Of a DNA stretch of 64,000 nucleotides, positions 46,401-54,513 are shown piece by piece; position 1 is the first letter of the stretch, and the number at the start of each line of letters is the position of its first letter. Source of the DNA: Legionella jamestowniensis. Lineage in GTDB: Bacteria; Pseudomonadota; Gammaproteobacteria; Legionellales; Legionellaceae. The position numbers and the translations under genes are program-made. The stretch covers positions 991,354 through 1,055,353 of the forward strand of contig NZ_LNYG01000013.1 of the NCBI RefSeq assembly GCF_001467745.1. The letters run 5' to 3'. The notes beneath the pieces were generated by a model. It saw only the letters and a list, made by a program, of their open reading frames with translations. It did not search any database and was not told the DNA's origin.

Positions 46401-46859
46401 TTGTTGGGCGCTTAAACCAATAAAATTTTCCTTGTAGTAATCCAAGGCAACGAAGCGACTCTTTTCTTTCTTGGGCGGTAGCCGCTTCTTCAAGTCTTCC
46501 TTTTCCTCAGCACTCAGCGCCTCGAGGCTTAACTTTTCCCCCCATCGAAACTCAATACTCGCATCCAGTTTGGCAAAAAAACTGTTTAATAAACCAGGGT
46601 TTCTTAAATAACGGTTCTTATGATAATCATGGTTGGCTACCACATCGAGTAAATATAATTTTCCTTTATACGTCGTAAACAGCAGACGTGTCTCTTTATT
46701 GACCCGAATGCTATAAATGGGCGTTCCTGAAACACCACGCAGCTTTTCCAGGTCAAGGCTTTTATACTCCCCCGCTGCCAGCTGCTCTATCTCTGTGGCA
46801 AACGTCGATAATAAATCGCTTTCACCAATAATTTCCCGCCAATAAAGAATGTCACTCAT
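43440..46859 (-). CDS. RelE-like / SF1 helicase / ankyrin fusion protein
   Basis: This 1139-residue protein has four parts. Residues 35-90 look like a RelE/ParE toxin fold ('YSIRVNKETRLLFT', 'YLLDVVANHDYHKNRYL'). Residues ~150-570 form a UvrD/Rep-type SF1 helicase: Walker A 'GPAGSGKT' (167-174), 'VDEAQDF' (338-344), 'FLGDHQILF' (364-372), 'SYRCP' (400-404), 'EQIKGLEYDTILF' (495-507) and 'ITRAKRKLIIV' (557-567). A TPR-like helix pair (607-642) leads to about seven ankyrin repeats (820-1045). Helicase plus TPR/ankyrin resembles eukaryotic TRANK1. The DNA of the helicase part seems less AT-rich than that of the ankyrin part. Candidate effector or defence protein; no clear ribosome site precedes the ATG. 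Confidence 0.85.
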   Translation of the reverse strand: MSDILYWREIIGESDLLSTFATEIEQLAAGEYKSLDLEKLRGVSGTPIYSIRVNKETRLLFTTYKGKLYLLDVVANHDYHKNRYLRNPGLLNSFFAKLDASIEFRWGEKLSLEALSAEEKEDLKKRLPPKKEKSRFVALDYYKENFIGLSAQQEQALQAKLPALVYGPAGSGKTCVAFFALHDYVKRRMQKDTSPVLYVSRSATLVAEMKAQWKGSVDEKLQDCVSFLTYEELFNNHCTDKKKPLADTGLFQDWFAKTIKQAAYKGLNTLTAETVWLEFRIRSGYSEEDYIHLGTRQSSLDEGQRQMVCKLYNAFLSHYMASELTPLSPTKPYPMILVDEAQDFSFAQLESLYTLADKGNIVYFLGDHQILFDGKSRLPFLRQLFHKKEQPYSEHQLPASYRCPASIVNVTNQLIQLKYQVTGGAADKVELGHIISAKEEQDNGELLWLATNSKKDLEALQQEATQSAKFALVAFPEFIEEARKTFKTPLIFTPEQIKGLEYDTILFWRPFDGKDGAAACSKLKEKQGTVHTTSHLPKTGEGDESCLPYFNRFITGITRAKRKLIIVQNKEHRSEALYDALKPAFTQENKQAASPQSTPVHQSTTQDWEAEARKLLQQGNETQARDIFLGILGRNMEQFKAFQQHTMPYIHLKPAEVIEKKTVQKEQLNVPKKNKGKEVSHAQPKTITKTKLPFSPLVAQPTDPSEKARQELMVDFSEKRLGIVLSIFPIETLLLQSSATNQAPLLYFILNDINRAKLFIKTIVNNYTIIKKFTPPIRKLVISICTQPTIVLNKELRSLFNKLNTVLEDLSPHLKDISATPTLAHIAVFTSKTEYLVCLYHLGADFNIAYNEGQTPLSAAVLLNKEDVVTLLLLCGADPNKLADGESPLHIAATKGSLRMVKLLLKHKADPNKLNARAHAPLHLALFENQIEIANELLDNGADPNQKTTEGLTPALIATNQDCIAIIEKLHQKGADFNQTVKDANCIYPAILKGHLEMIKILHAFGASLNQKLVDNSTPAHFAVSKGNIDIIQWLLEHNMDFSTSWSVSKDNLITFLQVTMDENGAEEVILSKINELIERQGAKEDTISILPIDIAEIMGREDIMDLIKGANMKNHHPYAFFTRQNSTEECSVISQLAP

Positions 46860-46971
46860 TAATAAATTAAACTAAAAGCAAATTGGCATATATTAATTCA
46901 ATATGAATTAAATCTGGATGGGTAAATTTACCTATAGAATTTCTATCGAGGAATGAAAAGGGGAACGAATG

Positions 46972-48153
46972 TTATACGGCTTGACCGGCAGCCCAGCCCG
47001 ATGACCAAGCCCATTGGAAATTATAGCCACCCAACCAACCTGTCACATCAAGAACTTCGCCAACAAAATAAAGTCCAGGAATAGCATTCACTTGCATGGT
47101 TTGTGAGGAAATAGCGCGGGTATCCACTCCTCCTAAAGTGACTTCGGCTGTGCGATAACCTTCTGTCCCATTAGGTTTAATACTCCATTGTTTAAAACTA
47201 TCACCAATTTTTTGTAATCGTTTGTCAGAAAAAGTTTGCAACTCAGATTCTAACCCATCCTCATCCAAAAACGTGGCAACGACCCTTTTAGGCAAAGCCT
47301 CTTCCAGACATTGCTTTAATCGTGTATTGGGATTTAAGCGTTTGCGCTTTATTAAAGATCGAGCCCATTCGTCATTTGCATCCAAATCAATGGTTAATGG
47401 ATCACCCGGCTGCCAATAAGAAGAGATTTGTAGCATTGCAGGTCCACTCAAGCCGCGATGTGTAAAAAGCATATCCAAGGTAAAACTTTGCTCATTACAA
47501 TTGACTTGACAGGGTAATGAAATACCGGAAAGAAGACTTAAACGCTCCTTGTCTTCTGGTTGCAAGGTAAAAGGGACCAAGCCTGCACGCGTTGGTAAAA
47601 CAGCCAAGCCAAACTGGGTCGCCAATTGATAGCCAAAAGGTGAGGCACCCATTGTTGGAATAGATAATCCCCCCGTAGCAATAACCAAAGAATGGGATGC
47701 GAAATGTTCTCCACCACCTAAGCGTACTGAAAAACCTTTCTCCGTTTTATCAACGCGATTAATGCTCGTATTAAGACGAATTGTGACATTTGCCTCTGAA
47801 CAACAAGCGAGCAGCATACCCACAATGTCGGATGCTTTATTATCGCAAAACAATTGCCCATGGGATTTTTCATGGAAGGGAATATTATGCTTCCTTACAA
47901 GAGTAATAAAGTCATAAGAGGTATAACGTTTAAGAGCCGACTTGCAAAAATGTGGATTTGCTGAAAGGTAATGATGCGGTTCTATGACATAATTCGTGAA
48001 ATTACAGCGTCCACCGCCTGACATTAAAATTTTTTTGCCAACTTTGTTAGCATGATCAATAACTAATACCCGCCTACCGCGTTTGCCTGCTTCTATTGCA
48101 CACATTAACCCGGCCGCACCTGCACCAATAATGATTACATCAGGATTTTTCAT
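46972..48153 (-). CDS. NAD(P)/FAD-dependent oxidoreductase, YhiN/HI0933 family
   Basis: The 393-residue flavoprotein has the FAD-binding 'IIGAGAAGLMCAIEAGKRGR' and the family-specific 'KKILMSGGGRCNFTN' motif; the C-terminal 'GLYFVGEVLDVTGWLGGYN' and 'QWAWSSGWAAG' also fit HI0933/YhiN. Reaction unknown; one relative (BaiN) acts on bile acids, which is not implied here. It follows cspA-like gene after a terminator. Confidence 0.92.
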   Translation of the reverse strand: MKNPDVIIIGAGAAGLMCAIEAGKRGRRVLVIDHANKVGKKILMSGGGRCNFTNYVIEPHHYLSANPHFCKSALKRYTSYDFITLVRKHNIPFHEKSHGQLFCDNKASDIVGMLLACCSEANVTIRLNTSINRVDKTEKGFSVRLGGGEHFASHSLVIATGGLSIPTMGASPFGYQLATQFGLAVLPTRAGLVPFTLQPEDKERLSLLSGISLPCQVNCNEQSFTLDMLFTHRGLSGPAMLQISSYWQPGDPLTIDLDANDEWARSLIKRKRLNPNTRLKQCLEEALPKRVVATFLDEDGLESELQTFSDKRLQKIGDSFKQWSIKPNGTEGYRTAEVTLGGVDTRAISSQTMQVNAIPGLYFVGEVLDVTGWLGGYNFQWAWSSGWAAGQAV

Positions 48154-48154
48154 A

Positions 48155-48213
48155 GAAAAAAAAGATCATCCCCCTCTGATGTCAGGCAATCCATGACAGC
48201 AAAGAGGGAAGAT
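48155..48213 (-). terminator. Rho-independent terminator of the cold-shock gene
   Basis: On the minus strand the CCCTCT/AGAGGG arms (around 48171-48177 and 48203-48208), with an inner TGTCA/TGACA stem (about 48180-48184 and 48194-48198), are followed by a run of eight U (A-run at 48155-48163). It lies between the cold-shock gene and the flavoprotein gene. Confidence 0.7.
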
Positions 48214-48231
48214 GCAGAGAAACAGCAGAGA

Positions 48232-48447
48232 TTAAATGGCAGTTACCTCTTCCGCTTGCAAACCTTTAGGACCCTTGGTTACTGAGAATGCAACGCGTTG
48301 GCCTTCTCTTAGTGTTTTGCGGCCAGCCTCGCTGACGATTGCGCGAAAATGCACAAATACATCATCTTGACCGTTATCACGACTGATGAATCCGTAACCT
48401 TTATCATCATTAAACCACTTAACGTGGCCTGTTTCTTTATCAGACAT
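48232..48447 (-). CDS. Cold-shock domain protein
   Basis: The 71-residue protein is a single cold-shock domain, with RNP1 'KGYGFI' (16-21) and RNP2 'VFVHF' (30-34) and the typical start '[11 protein letters not shown]'. CspA-family proteins bind single-stranded RNA/DNA and melt mRNA structures. I use the ATG at 48447 with GGAAAG upstream; nine extra residues of the longer frame do not belong to the fold. The gene has a long 5' leader, like other csp genes. Confidence 0.95.
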   Translation of the reverse strand: MSDKETGHVKWFNDDKGYGFISRDNGQDDVFVHFRAIVSEAGRKTLREGQRVAFSVTKGPKGLQAEEVTAI

Positions 48448-48614
48448 TTCTACTTTCCAAATAAAATTAAACACACACTTGCGACAGCCTCTAACAAGAA
48501 ACAGATAAAGTTAAACCACGCTAATTCGCCACTTTGAACTACAAAAGGAGGGATTTTCACGAAGAACACTGTATTCCAGCCGGAAGCAAAATGATCACAA
48601 GTGCTTTGATTATA
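48448..48614 (-). promoter_or_regulatory. Probable -10 and long leader of the cold-shock gene
   Basis: On the minus strand TATAAT occurs at 48614-48609, about 160 bases before the cold-shock ATG. That distance is in the range of csp mRNA leaders, which fold differently at low temperature. No good -35 is visible at 17 bases. The rest of the gap to 48938 is AT-rich and includes the start region of the plus-strand gene at 48939; I saw nothing else. Confidence 0.4.
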
Positions 48615-48938
48615 ACCTAGTCTTGAGCAAATAGCGAGAATTGTGTGCGAAATAATTCTCAATTGCACTGTACGAATAGAATGAGAGTGGCAAAGGGGAG
48701 TAGCAAATACTCCAATGAACCCATCTTTTTGCTATACGATAAAAATGAATTTTCCTGGTACTGGAAATAGCGGGGAAAAATCAAGTTATTATTTGACCAA
48801 CCAGTTGTTCTTTAACAGCCATTAAAAGCGCAATAAGCTGTTAATTATTTCAAATAACAGTCAATTTATTCATATTGACTTGATTTTGCCCAAAAAAATG
48901 GTAAATTAGTCTCCTGACTATTCATGAGGTTCCACACT

Positions 48939-49424
48939 ATGCCTTTTTTTTCGATGCAAACTCCTGAACAAATTAGGAATTATTGCCAAAAACAATCTTT
49001 TGACGAACTAAGAAATCTCAACCATCGATACGGCGCTTTTTTCGAAAAAGTAGCAGAGCAGGAAGATCTAAATAACGAAAAAATAAACCTTATCAATCGA
49101 AACATTCATGACTTGCAAAAGCAAATTGCAGATAAAAAAGAACAAGCTGAACAACATCGAAAACATGTCCTTGACAGTTTACCAGGTAATGCGGCTGAAC
49201 GTTATCTTGCTTTACAAACACTCACTTACCACTCAAGCGATACCTCCATCCTGGAACAAGAAATTACCGAACTGACACAACAAAAAATTAAACATGAAGA
49301 GGATAATGCCTGGATAAAATTTGAGCTACATGCCTGCGCACAAGAGCTAAAAATTATAAATGCTGTAATCAAAGAAAAAACCCCAGTTGAAAACCGAGAG
49401 ATAGCTCCACCCTCATCCATCTAA
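48939..49424 (+). CDS. Coiled-coil hypothetical protein, candidate effector
   Basis: The 161-residue protein is predicted to be almost entirely coiled coil, with heptad-like stretches at about 30-85 ('NEKINLINRNIHDLQKQIAD') and 100-150. It is highly charged and has no enzyme motif. The tail 'KTPVENREIAPPSSI' ends in a polar/hydrophobic pattern. I use the ATG at 48939, since GAGG lies 9 bases upstream; an ATG at 48924 is less well placed. Legionella encodes many such coiled-coil effectors; this one is unrecognised. Confidence 0.6.
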   Translation: MPFFSMQTPEQIRNYCQKQSFDELRNLNHRYGAFFEKVAEQEDLNNEKINLINRNIHDLQKQIADKKEQAEQHRKHVLDSLPGNAAERYLALQTLTYHSSDTSILEQEITELTQQKIKHEEDNAWIKFELHACAQELKIINAVIKEKTPVENREIAPPSSI

Positions 49425-49689
49425 TGTTTAATGCATGTGCCATCTATAACGTTTTAAAATCTCAAGGACTGAGATTAACTTCCGCACTTTTAAACTTTTT
49501 CCCATTATAGTGGTATTAGTAAGAGCTATTATTTAAAATCCATAAGTGGAGTCCGCCGCTTTTTTCTTTATTGTTACTTTTCCAGCGCATTTTTTTGGAA
49601 ATGAGTACGAAGAAAAACTTCTTAGTTTTTTTGTAACAAAATCTCTAATTCTATTATTATAAAGCGCATGACTTATAATTGTCTGAATT

Positions 49690-50664
49690 ATGTTTCCTTT
49701 CAGTCTTTTTACCAATTTTTTTAAAAAAAATAATCCTTTAAATCATTTTGATAATTCCTTGCCACGAGAATGTTGGCTTATGATTCTAGAATATCTACAA
49801 AGTGATAAAGAAATCCAAACGTTGCGATTGGTTTCCACAGAAATGCAACGCCTCACAACCCTTACTGAAGCAGGAAAGAAATATTATCAACGAAATATTT
49901 TTTTCGATACTTATGAAAAAATGAAACCGCTTTCACAACATGGCAATAATTATGCGCATTTCTTTGCTTCTAATCTCAAAGTACAAGTCGCCGCGATAAA
50001 GAAGCAGCTTGCTACGCCTTCTAATGAATTTGGTCTTATTATGTATTTTGATAACTCCTTGCAAGCCAATGAAGAAAGAGCCTATTTAGCCCAGCAATTG
50101 GGTGCCTGGCCAGGCAGTTTTTCTTCGCGAATACATCGCTATTCTTGCTACAATCATCCTACTGAGCATTTTGCTATAAAAAGAAGCGGTGTTTCCTACG
50201 CTAATTCCCACAGAATTATTGATCATATTTTTACTCATATGGATTTTGATCTCGATCTTTCTTCACCCATTTATAATCACATCCTGTTAATTTTTACGAT
50301 TGATGCCACAGAAAGTAATCGTTTTATTCGATCATTAGAAGAAAATAAGAGTAAATATCAATCAAAAATGCCCTTCATTATCATTATCTCTTTAAATCCA
50401 CTTATTCAAGTAGAGGATTTTCATTACCCAATTTTAAAACTGTTTTCTATCTTACCTAGCTACCAAGAAAAATTAGCCGATGCATTTTCCTTGAACGATA
50501 TTCACTCTGACCTGTGGACTAATACCTGGTATAAATATAATTATTACTACCGCAATAAAATGGTCAGTATCTTTAAGGAAATAGATGAGTTATTAGAAAA
50601 CCTAATCAATATAAAAGAATCCCTACACGCAAATAGCAACCATCAAATTACGAACAGCCGGTAA
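49690..50664 (+). CDS. F-box protein with unassigned C-terminal domain, candidate effector
   Basis: The 324-residue protein has an F-box near 22-58 ('LPRECWLMILEYLQSD...LRLVSTEMQRL'). The rest is not recognised; strands such as 'HILLIFTIDATESNRFI' and 'MPFIIIISLNP' (about 200-245) suggest an alpha/beta fold and are weakly reminiscent of the second half of a small GTPase, though no P-loop is visible. F-box proteins recruit host SCF ubiquitin ligase. No strong ribosome site precedes the ATG. It lies next to the 2OG-oxygenase-like gene, which runs in the opposite direction. Confidence 0.7.
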   Translation: MFPFSLFTNFFKKNNPLNHFDNSLPRECWLMILEYLQSDKEIQTLRLVSTEMQRLTTLTEAGKKYYQRNIFFDTYEKMKPLSQHGNNYAHFFASNLKVQVAAIKKQLATPSNEFGLIMYFDNSLQANEERAYLAQQLGAWPGSFSSRIHRYSCYNHPTEHFAIKRSGVSYANSHRIIDHIFTHMDFDLDLSSPIYNHILLIFTIDATESNRFIRSLEENKSKYQSKMPFIIIISLNPLIQVEDFHYPILKLFSILPSYQEKLADAFSLNDIHSDLWTNTWYKYNYYYRNKMVSIFKEIDELLENLINIKESLHANSNHQITNSR

Positions 50665-50871
50665 AATTTAAATCGCCTCTACCTTTGAGTATCGCAAAAG
50701 ATGCTTTGGTTTGTAAAAGAATCATTCACAGAAGTTATATTAGAAAACCATTAGGCTAATGGATTAGGGTTTATATCCCCTGTGTTTGATCTTGCAGGGC
50801 CTTCCATTGCCCTACATCACTAATGAGAGGTGCATCTAAAGTTGACCATATTTGTCCTATATGGAAAAAAT

Positions 50872-53049
50872 TTATGACATCATGCTCATGTCCATTACTG
50901 AACCATTATTAATTGATTGCTCTTTTTCTTCATCAATAGGAGCTTTTTGTTTGAGCTGCTCAAAAAAGAATTTAAATCCTTTTGAACTCCTGGGTGGTAT
51001 AATTCCATTTTTAGCATCTAAAATCTGCTGTTTTGTAAAGTCAACTTCTTCATCTGATGTTTCAAATGCTATTCGCTGAACTAGGCTCAAAAGTTCACCT
51101 CTTACAAATCCAACGAGAGAAATACGGTGCCAATTGGCATTTTTCGTATCTTTCATCGACCCATTTGCATCTTGATCTTGAGTATTTAACTCCACATTAC
51201 AGTGAAGGAGATCTTCGAAAGCAGCAACTAAAGAGTCACCCTCTTGCATATCAATATAAACATTGTACTCAGGAAAATAGGTTTCTCCACCGGTATAATT
51301 TTTTTCTTGTTTACCGTAGAAGCAAGTTAGCACATTAAAGTGTTTACCAGGGAAATGGTTGTTGTCTCGGTGGGTGTTTGTGGGATAGTCAAAATTCCAC
51401 TGGACACTTGAAACAATATCACAATCAGGCATTACAAAATCTTTCACCTTATCCATAACAGATTTACAATAGTTAAACTCTATAGGGACTGCTTTCTGAT
51501 ATTCTTTCTCAAGCTCTTTCACAATTTGACTGGTAAGCTGTAAAATTTCCCAATTTTTCTTGTGTCTTATGTGATCATACCCCATGCGTACTCCGGCTCT
51601 TGCATTGCCTAAAAAACCTACTGGCATCGTACGAATTGAGGTTTTGTTTACTATTCTAACACCTGTTTCCACTTTTTTATTATCGTTAATAACAGTAGGG
51701 CGTGCCACATTAGGCATTTGTGCTGGGGTAATAGTGGCCACCACGTCTTTAACTTCTCTAATCAACTTATCTGAAATTACCTTTTTACGGTATCTCATTA
51801 ATAAACAGCCAGTTTCTTTGTCATAAACATCTGCATCACAATCAATTTTTAATGCATTGTCTGGAAGGCTATGCAGATGTTGCTTCTCACTCATAACACT
51901 ATTTTGCTTTTGCAGCCATATTTTCTTAACACCGTTTTCTTCAGCTCCAGGGTCTGTTTGTAGTTTGATAGGTCTTTTGTCAGTATCATCAAAAGGTAGG
52001 TAGGAATCTTGAAAATAATTTTTAATTGTTAACTTCTGAATTATGTTTGTTATTGCGGTTAGGGTCTCTTGTTTAGGCTCAGGAAAGCCTTGTCTTTTTA
52101 ATTCCTCACTGATAAATGTTTTAAGAGCATAAGTATTCCGGTTAGAGACACCTTCATAAGCCAAATACTCTTTAACAGCATGAGAAAATAAAACAACCAA
52201 CCCTTGTGCTGCTAATTGATATTCGCCAAGATCTTGCAAAAAAACATAATAGTCTTTAATTGCCGCAGCTCGCTTTGTTTTATCATCGTATAGAGAGTGG
52301 CGGCCAAATAGATAATTTCCGTCAACAGCATTCACTTTTAAGGGTATCCCTACAGTAGATCCCCATTGAGAAAATCGTAGTCCCCCTGGCAGACAGGTTT
52401 TCGTAAAGGAATACTTGGAACTATTAAGTGCTGCCAGTGGATAAGGAGTTTTTCCAGTCTCTGATTGTATTTGTGCAATTTTTCTCGTAAGAACTGTAGA
52501 CTCTTCATCATGTGGTTTTACACTGTTCGCTAAATTATATAAAGCGGATAAGGTTTCTTTGTTACTGTTAGCTATTTCAGTTCCTGATTGAGCATCCCTC
52601 CCTGAACTTAGCTTCGCGATATCTTTCTTAAACGCTGTAAACGACTTGATTACTTCAACTTTTACATCCTGTAATTTTTGCTGCTCTTCCTGAGTAGGCT
52701 CTACATCAACATTCATGTCTGTCATTTTTTTTTTGGCTTTAGACTTTTGAGGTGTCTCTTTTTTTCGTTTTTTGGTGGCATTTATTTCTTCTGGTTCCTC
52801 ATTCATAAATGACTCTTCATCAGTACTCATTTCTTCTTTAGAAGGCTTGGTTGTAGTTTTTTTTCTTTTTAAATTTTTATGAGAAACGGTAATGGCTGTT
52901 TTTTCACTTTCAATCTCATGAGGAATTGATTTTAAAGTGTCGATTATATCGGCCAAACTCTCGTCTTTGGATCCTAGGACCTGATTTTGACCTAAAACGC
53001 TTAACCCAAGTTGATTAGCTAAATCTAAATTATTGATTGACTCTTTCAT
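50872..53049 (-). CDS. 2OG-Fe(II) oxygenase-like protein with nuclear-localisation-like motifs
   Basis: The 725-residue protein has two basic clusters near the N-terminus: 'KRKK' (61-64) and 'KKRKKETPQKSKAKKK' (93-108), set in an acidic, disordered region (55-125). The middle (200-440) is not recognised. The C-terminal ~170 residues fit a double-stranded beta-helix 2OG/Fe(II) oxygenase: H560-x-D562 in 'TNTHRDNNH', 'YTGGETYFP' (585-593), H616 in 'EDLLHCNVEL' and R642 in 'HRISLVGFVR'. HxD-to-H spacing of 54 is close to that of JBP/TET enzymes (about 48). A prolyl-hydroxylase-like relative is possible. The tail 'DEEKEQSINNGS' is acidic. Start at 53049 with AGG upstream. Confidence 0.7.
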   Translation of the reverse strand: MKESINNLDLANQLGLSVLGQNQVLGSKDESLADIIDTLKSIPHEIESEKTAITVSHKNLKRKKTTTKPSKEEMSTDEESFMNEEPEEINATKKRKKETPQKSKAKKKMTDMNVDVEPTQEEQQKLQDVKVEVIKSFTAFKKDIAKLSSGRDAQSGTEIANSNKETLSALYNLANSVKPHDEESTVLTRKIAQIQSETGKTPYPLAALNSSKYSFTKTCLPGGLRFSQWGSTVGIPLKVNAVDGNYLFGRHSLYDDKTKRAAAIKDYYVFLQDLGEYQLAAQGLVVLFSHAVKEYLAYEGVSNRNTYALKTFISEELKRQGFPEPKQETLTAITNIIQKLTIKNYFQDSYLPFDDTDKRPIKLQTDPGAEENGVKKIWLQKQNSVMSEKQHLHSLPDNALKIDCDADVYDKETGCLLMRYRKKVISDKLIREVKDVVATITPAQMPNVARPTVINDNKKVETGVRIVNKTSIRTMPVGFLGNARAGVRMGYDHIRHKKNWEILQLTSQIVKELEKEYQKAVPIEFNYCKSVMDKVKDFVMPDCDIVSSVQWNFDYPTNTHRDNNHFPGKHFNVLTCFYGKQEKNYTGGETYFPEYNVYIDMQEGDSLVAAFEDLLHCNVELNTQDQDANGSMKDTKNANWHRISLVGFVRGELLSLVQRIAFETSDEEVDFTKQQILDAKNGIIPPRSSKGFKFFFEQLKQKAPIDEEKEQSINNGSVMDMSMMS

Positions 53050-53456
53050 TTCATAACCTGCCAAAAATTGGTAAATAAAGAGCTTAGATTATCTATTATG
53101 AAAAAAATTAAAGCAAATTTTTGTACAATTTATAGTCATTGCAAACAATTACCAAACTAACTTATGAGTGGTAGGTGGTATATACTTTGATTAAATAATG
53201 CCTGTACGACTACTTAATCTTGATTAAAAGATAATTAAAGGCTAATTTACAATTCACCAATGGAGTTCCTATTAAACGATTAAGTACAGCTGTAGCTACC
53301 ATTGACAACCAGTGGATGACTGGTTCGAAGGAAAGTAAAAAAGCAGAATCGAGTGGGCATCACTTGCTAACCTCGAAAACATATCCTTTGCGTTAACCTC
53401 CTACGAACATAATATTCCCGCTAATTCATTCCACATAATCCAGAGTTGCAAAGCAT
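53050..53456. other. Intergenic region without recognised feature
   Basis: This 407-base gap is AT-rich at its left side, where the promoter of the oxygenase-like gene must lie. The central part (53270-53400) has more even composition and several short frames but no ribosome site or recognisable protein. I see no hairpin or repeat of note. Confidence 0.5.
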
Positions 53457-54317
53457 CTAATAATTAGTAAATTCTGCTTTTAAAGAATTTTTAACTTCGT
53501 TACTATGTGTAGTTAAATTCACAGTTGTGATTCCAAGCATTTCATATAATTCTCTTTGCTTAAAAGAAGAGAATGCATTTATATGTTTTCTTATTGTTAA
53601 CAGATCCCCTCGTTTAATTGGACCCGTTAAGGATTTTTCGGGAGATAATGTTTTTTCGAGATTAGAAACCGTTCCTTTCATTAAACTTGCAATTGCCTTC
53701 ATGGCTATTTCATTTTCGACCCCAGCTTCTTTTAAACATTCCAACGCTTGTTGCGCCAAAGTCACTAAATAATTCGATGCAAACACCCCTGCGGCATGAT
53801 AAAGGGGTTTTTTATTTTTATCAATTTGATAGACTTTTGAACCTATCGCTTTAAAGAGCACCTCTAACACACTTAATGCCTCGTTATCACCTTCCATGGC
53901 ACAATAAGTCCCTTCAAACTCCTCCACGCTTACCGCAGGATTGGCAAAACTTCTCATAGGATGCACACTGGCGACAAAACAACCACTATTTTTTAAGGGT
54001 TGTAAAACCTCTGAGGATAATAAACCGCTACAATGAACAATGACACTACCCGACTGAGTAGATTTACTAGCCAATTCTCTCCCAATACCCTCAATACAAT
54101 CATCTGGTGTTGTGATGAATGTAATATCGGCAGGAGGTAACTCTTTAATTGATTCGCAATACGTTCCTTGTCCAATAAAATTGATGGCTTGAGAAGTATT
54201 TACTAAGGATCTATTACAAATGGCGTGTATTTTTACCAACTGAGATTTGCAGAGCAATTTTCCAATTGTTTTCCCTAAATTTCCAGCACCAATAAAATTT
54301 ACAGTAGTAACAGCCAT
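53457..54317 (-). CDS. DUF2520 Rossmann-fold protein (P5C-reductase-like)
   Basis: The 286-residue protein has an N-terminal NAD(P)-binding fold ('VNFIGAGNLGKTIGKLL', 6-22) and a helical C-terminal domain with 'HAAGVFASNYLVTL' and 'SLTGPIKRGDLLTI', which are the hallmark motifs of the Rossmann-like/DUF2520 family. It is related to pyrroline-5-carboxylate reductase-like and NADP oxidoreductases; no substrate is known. It stands alone between accessory and housekeeping segments. Confidence 0.85.
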   Translation of the reverse strand: MAVTTVNFIGAGNLGKTIGKLLCKSQLVKIHAICNRSLVNTSQAINFIGQGTYCESIKELPPADITFITTPDDCIEGIGRELASKSTQSGSVIVHCSGLLSSEVLQPLKNSGCFVASVHPMRSFANPAVSVEEFEGTYCAMEGDNEALSVLEVLFKAIGSKVYQIDKNKKPLYHAAGVFASNYLVTLAQQALECLKEAGVENEIAMKAIASLMKGTVSNLEKTLSPEKSLTGPIKRGDLLTIRKHINAFSSFKQRELYEMLGITTVNLTTHSNEVKNSLKAEFTNY

Positions 54318-54513
54318 AGGATTTCTTTTTTATAAGATATTCACAATATTATTCCAAATTTTACGTAAAAGCTCATCAGGGATATGGATATAAATTTCAA
54401 GCTCATCCTCTTGAAACTTTTAAGCTACATATTTTTTATCTAGTTCATTCCCAGCACTGAAATCCACCGTTATATTAATGCTCTATCTTTTACTTTTATC
54501 ATTGGATTTTTAC

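Noticed and set aside
53270-53400. Short frames beginning near 53333 in the intergenic gap
   Set aside because: Less than 30 codons, no ribosome site, and nothing recognisable; a transposase remnant could not be supported.
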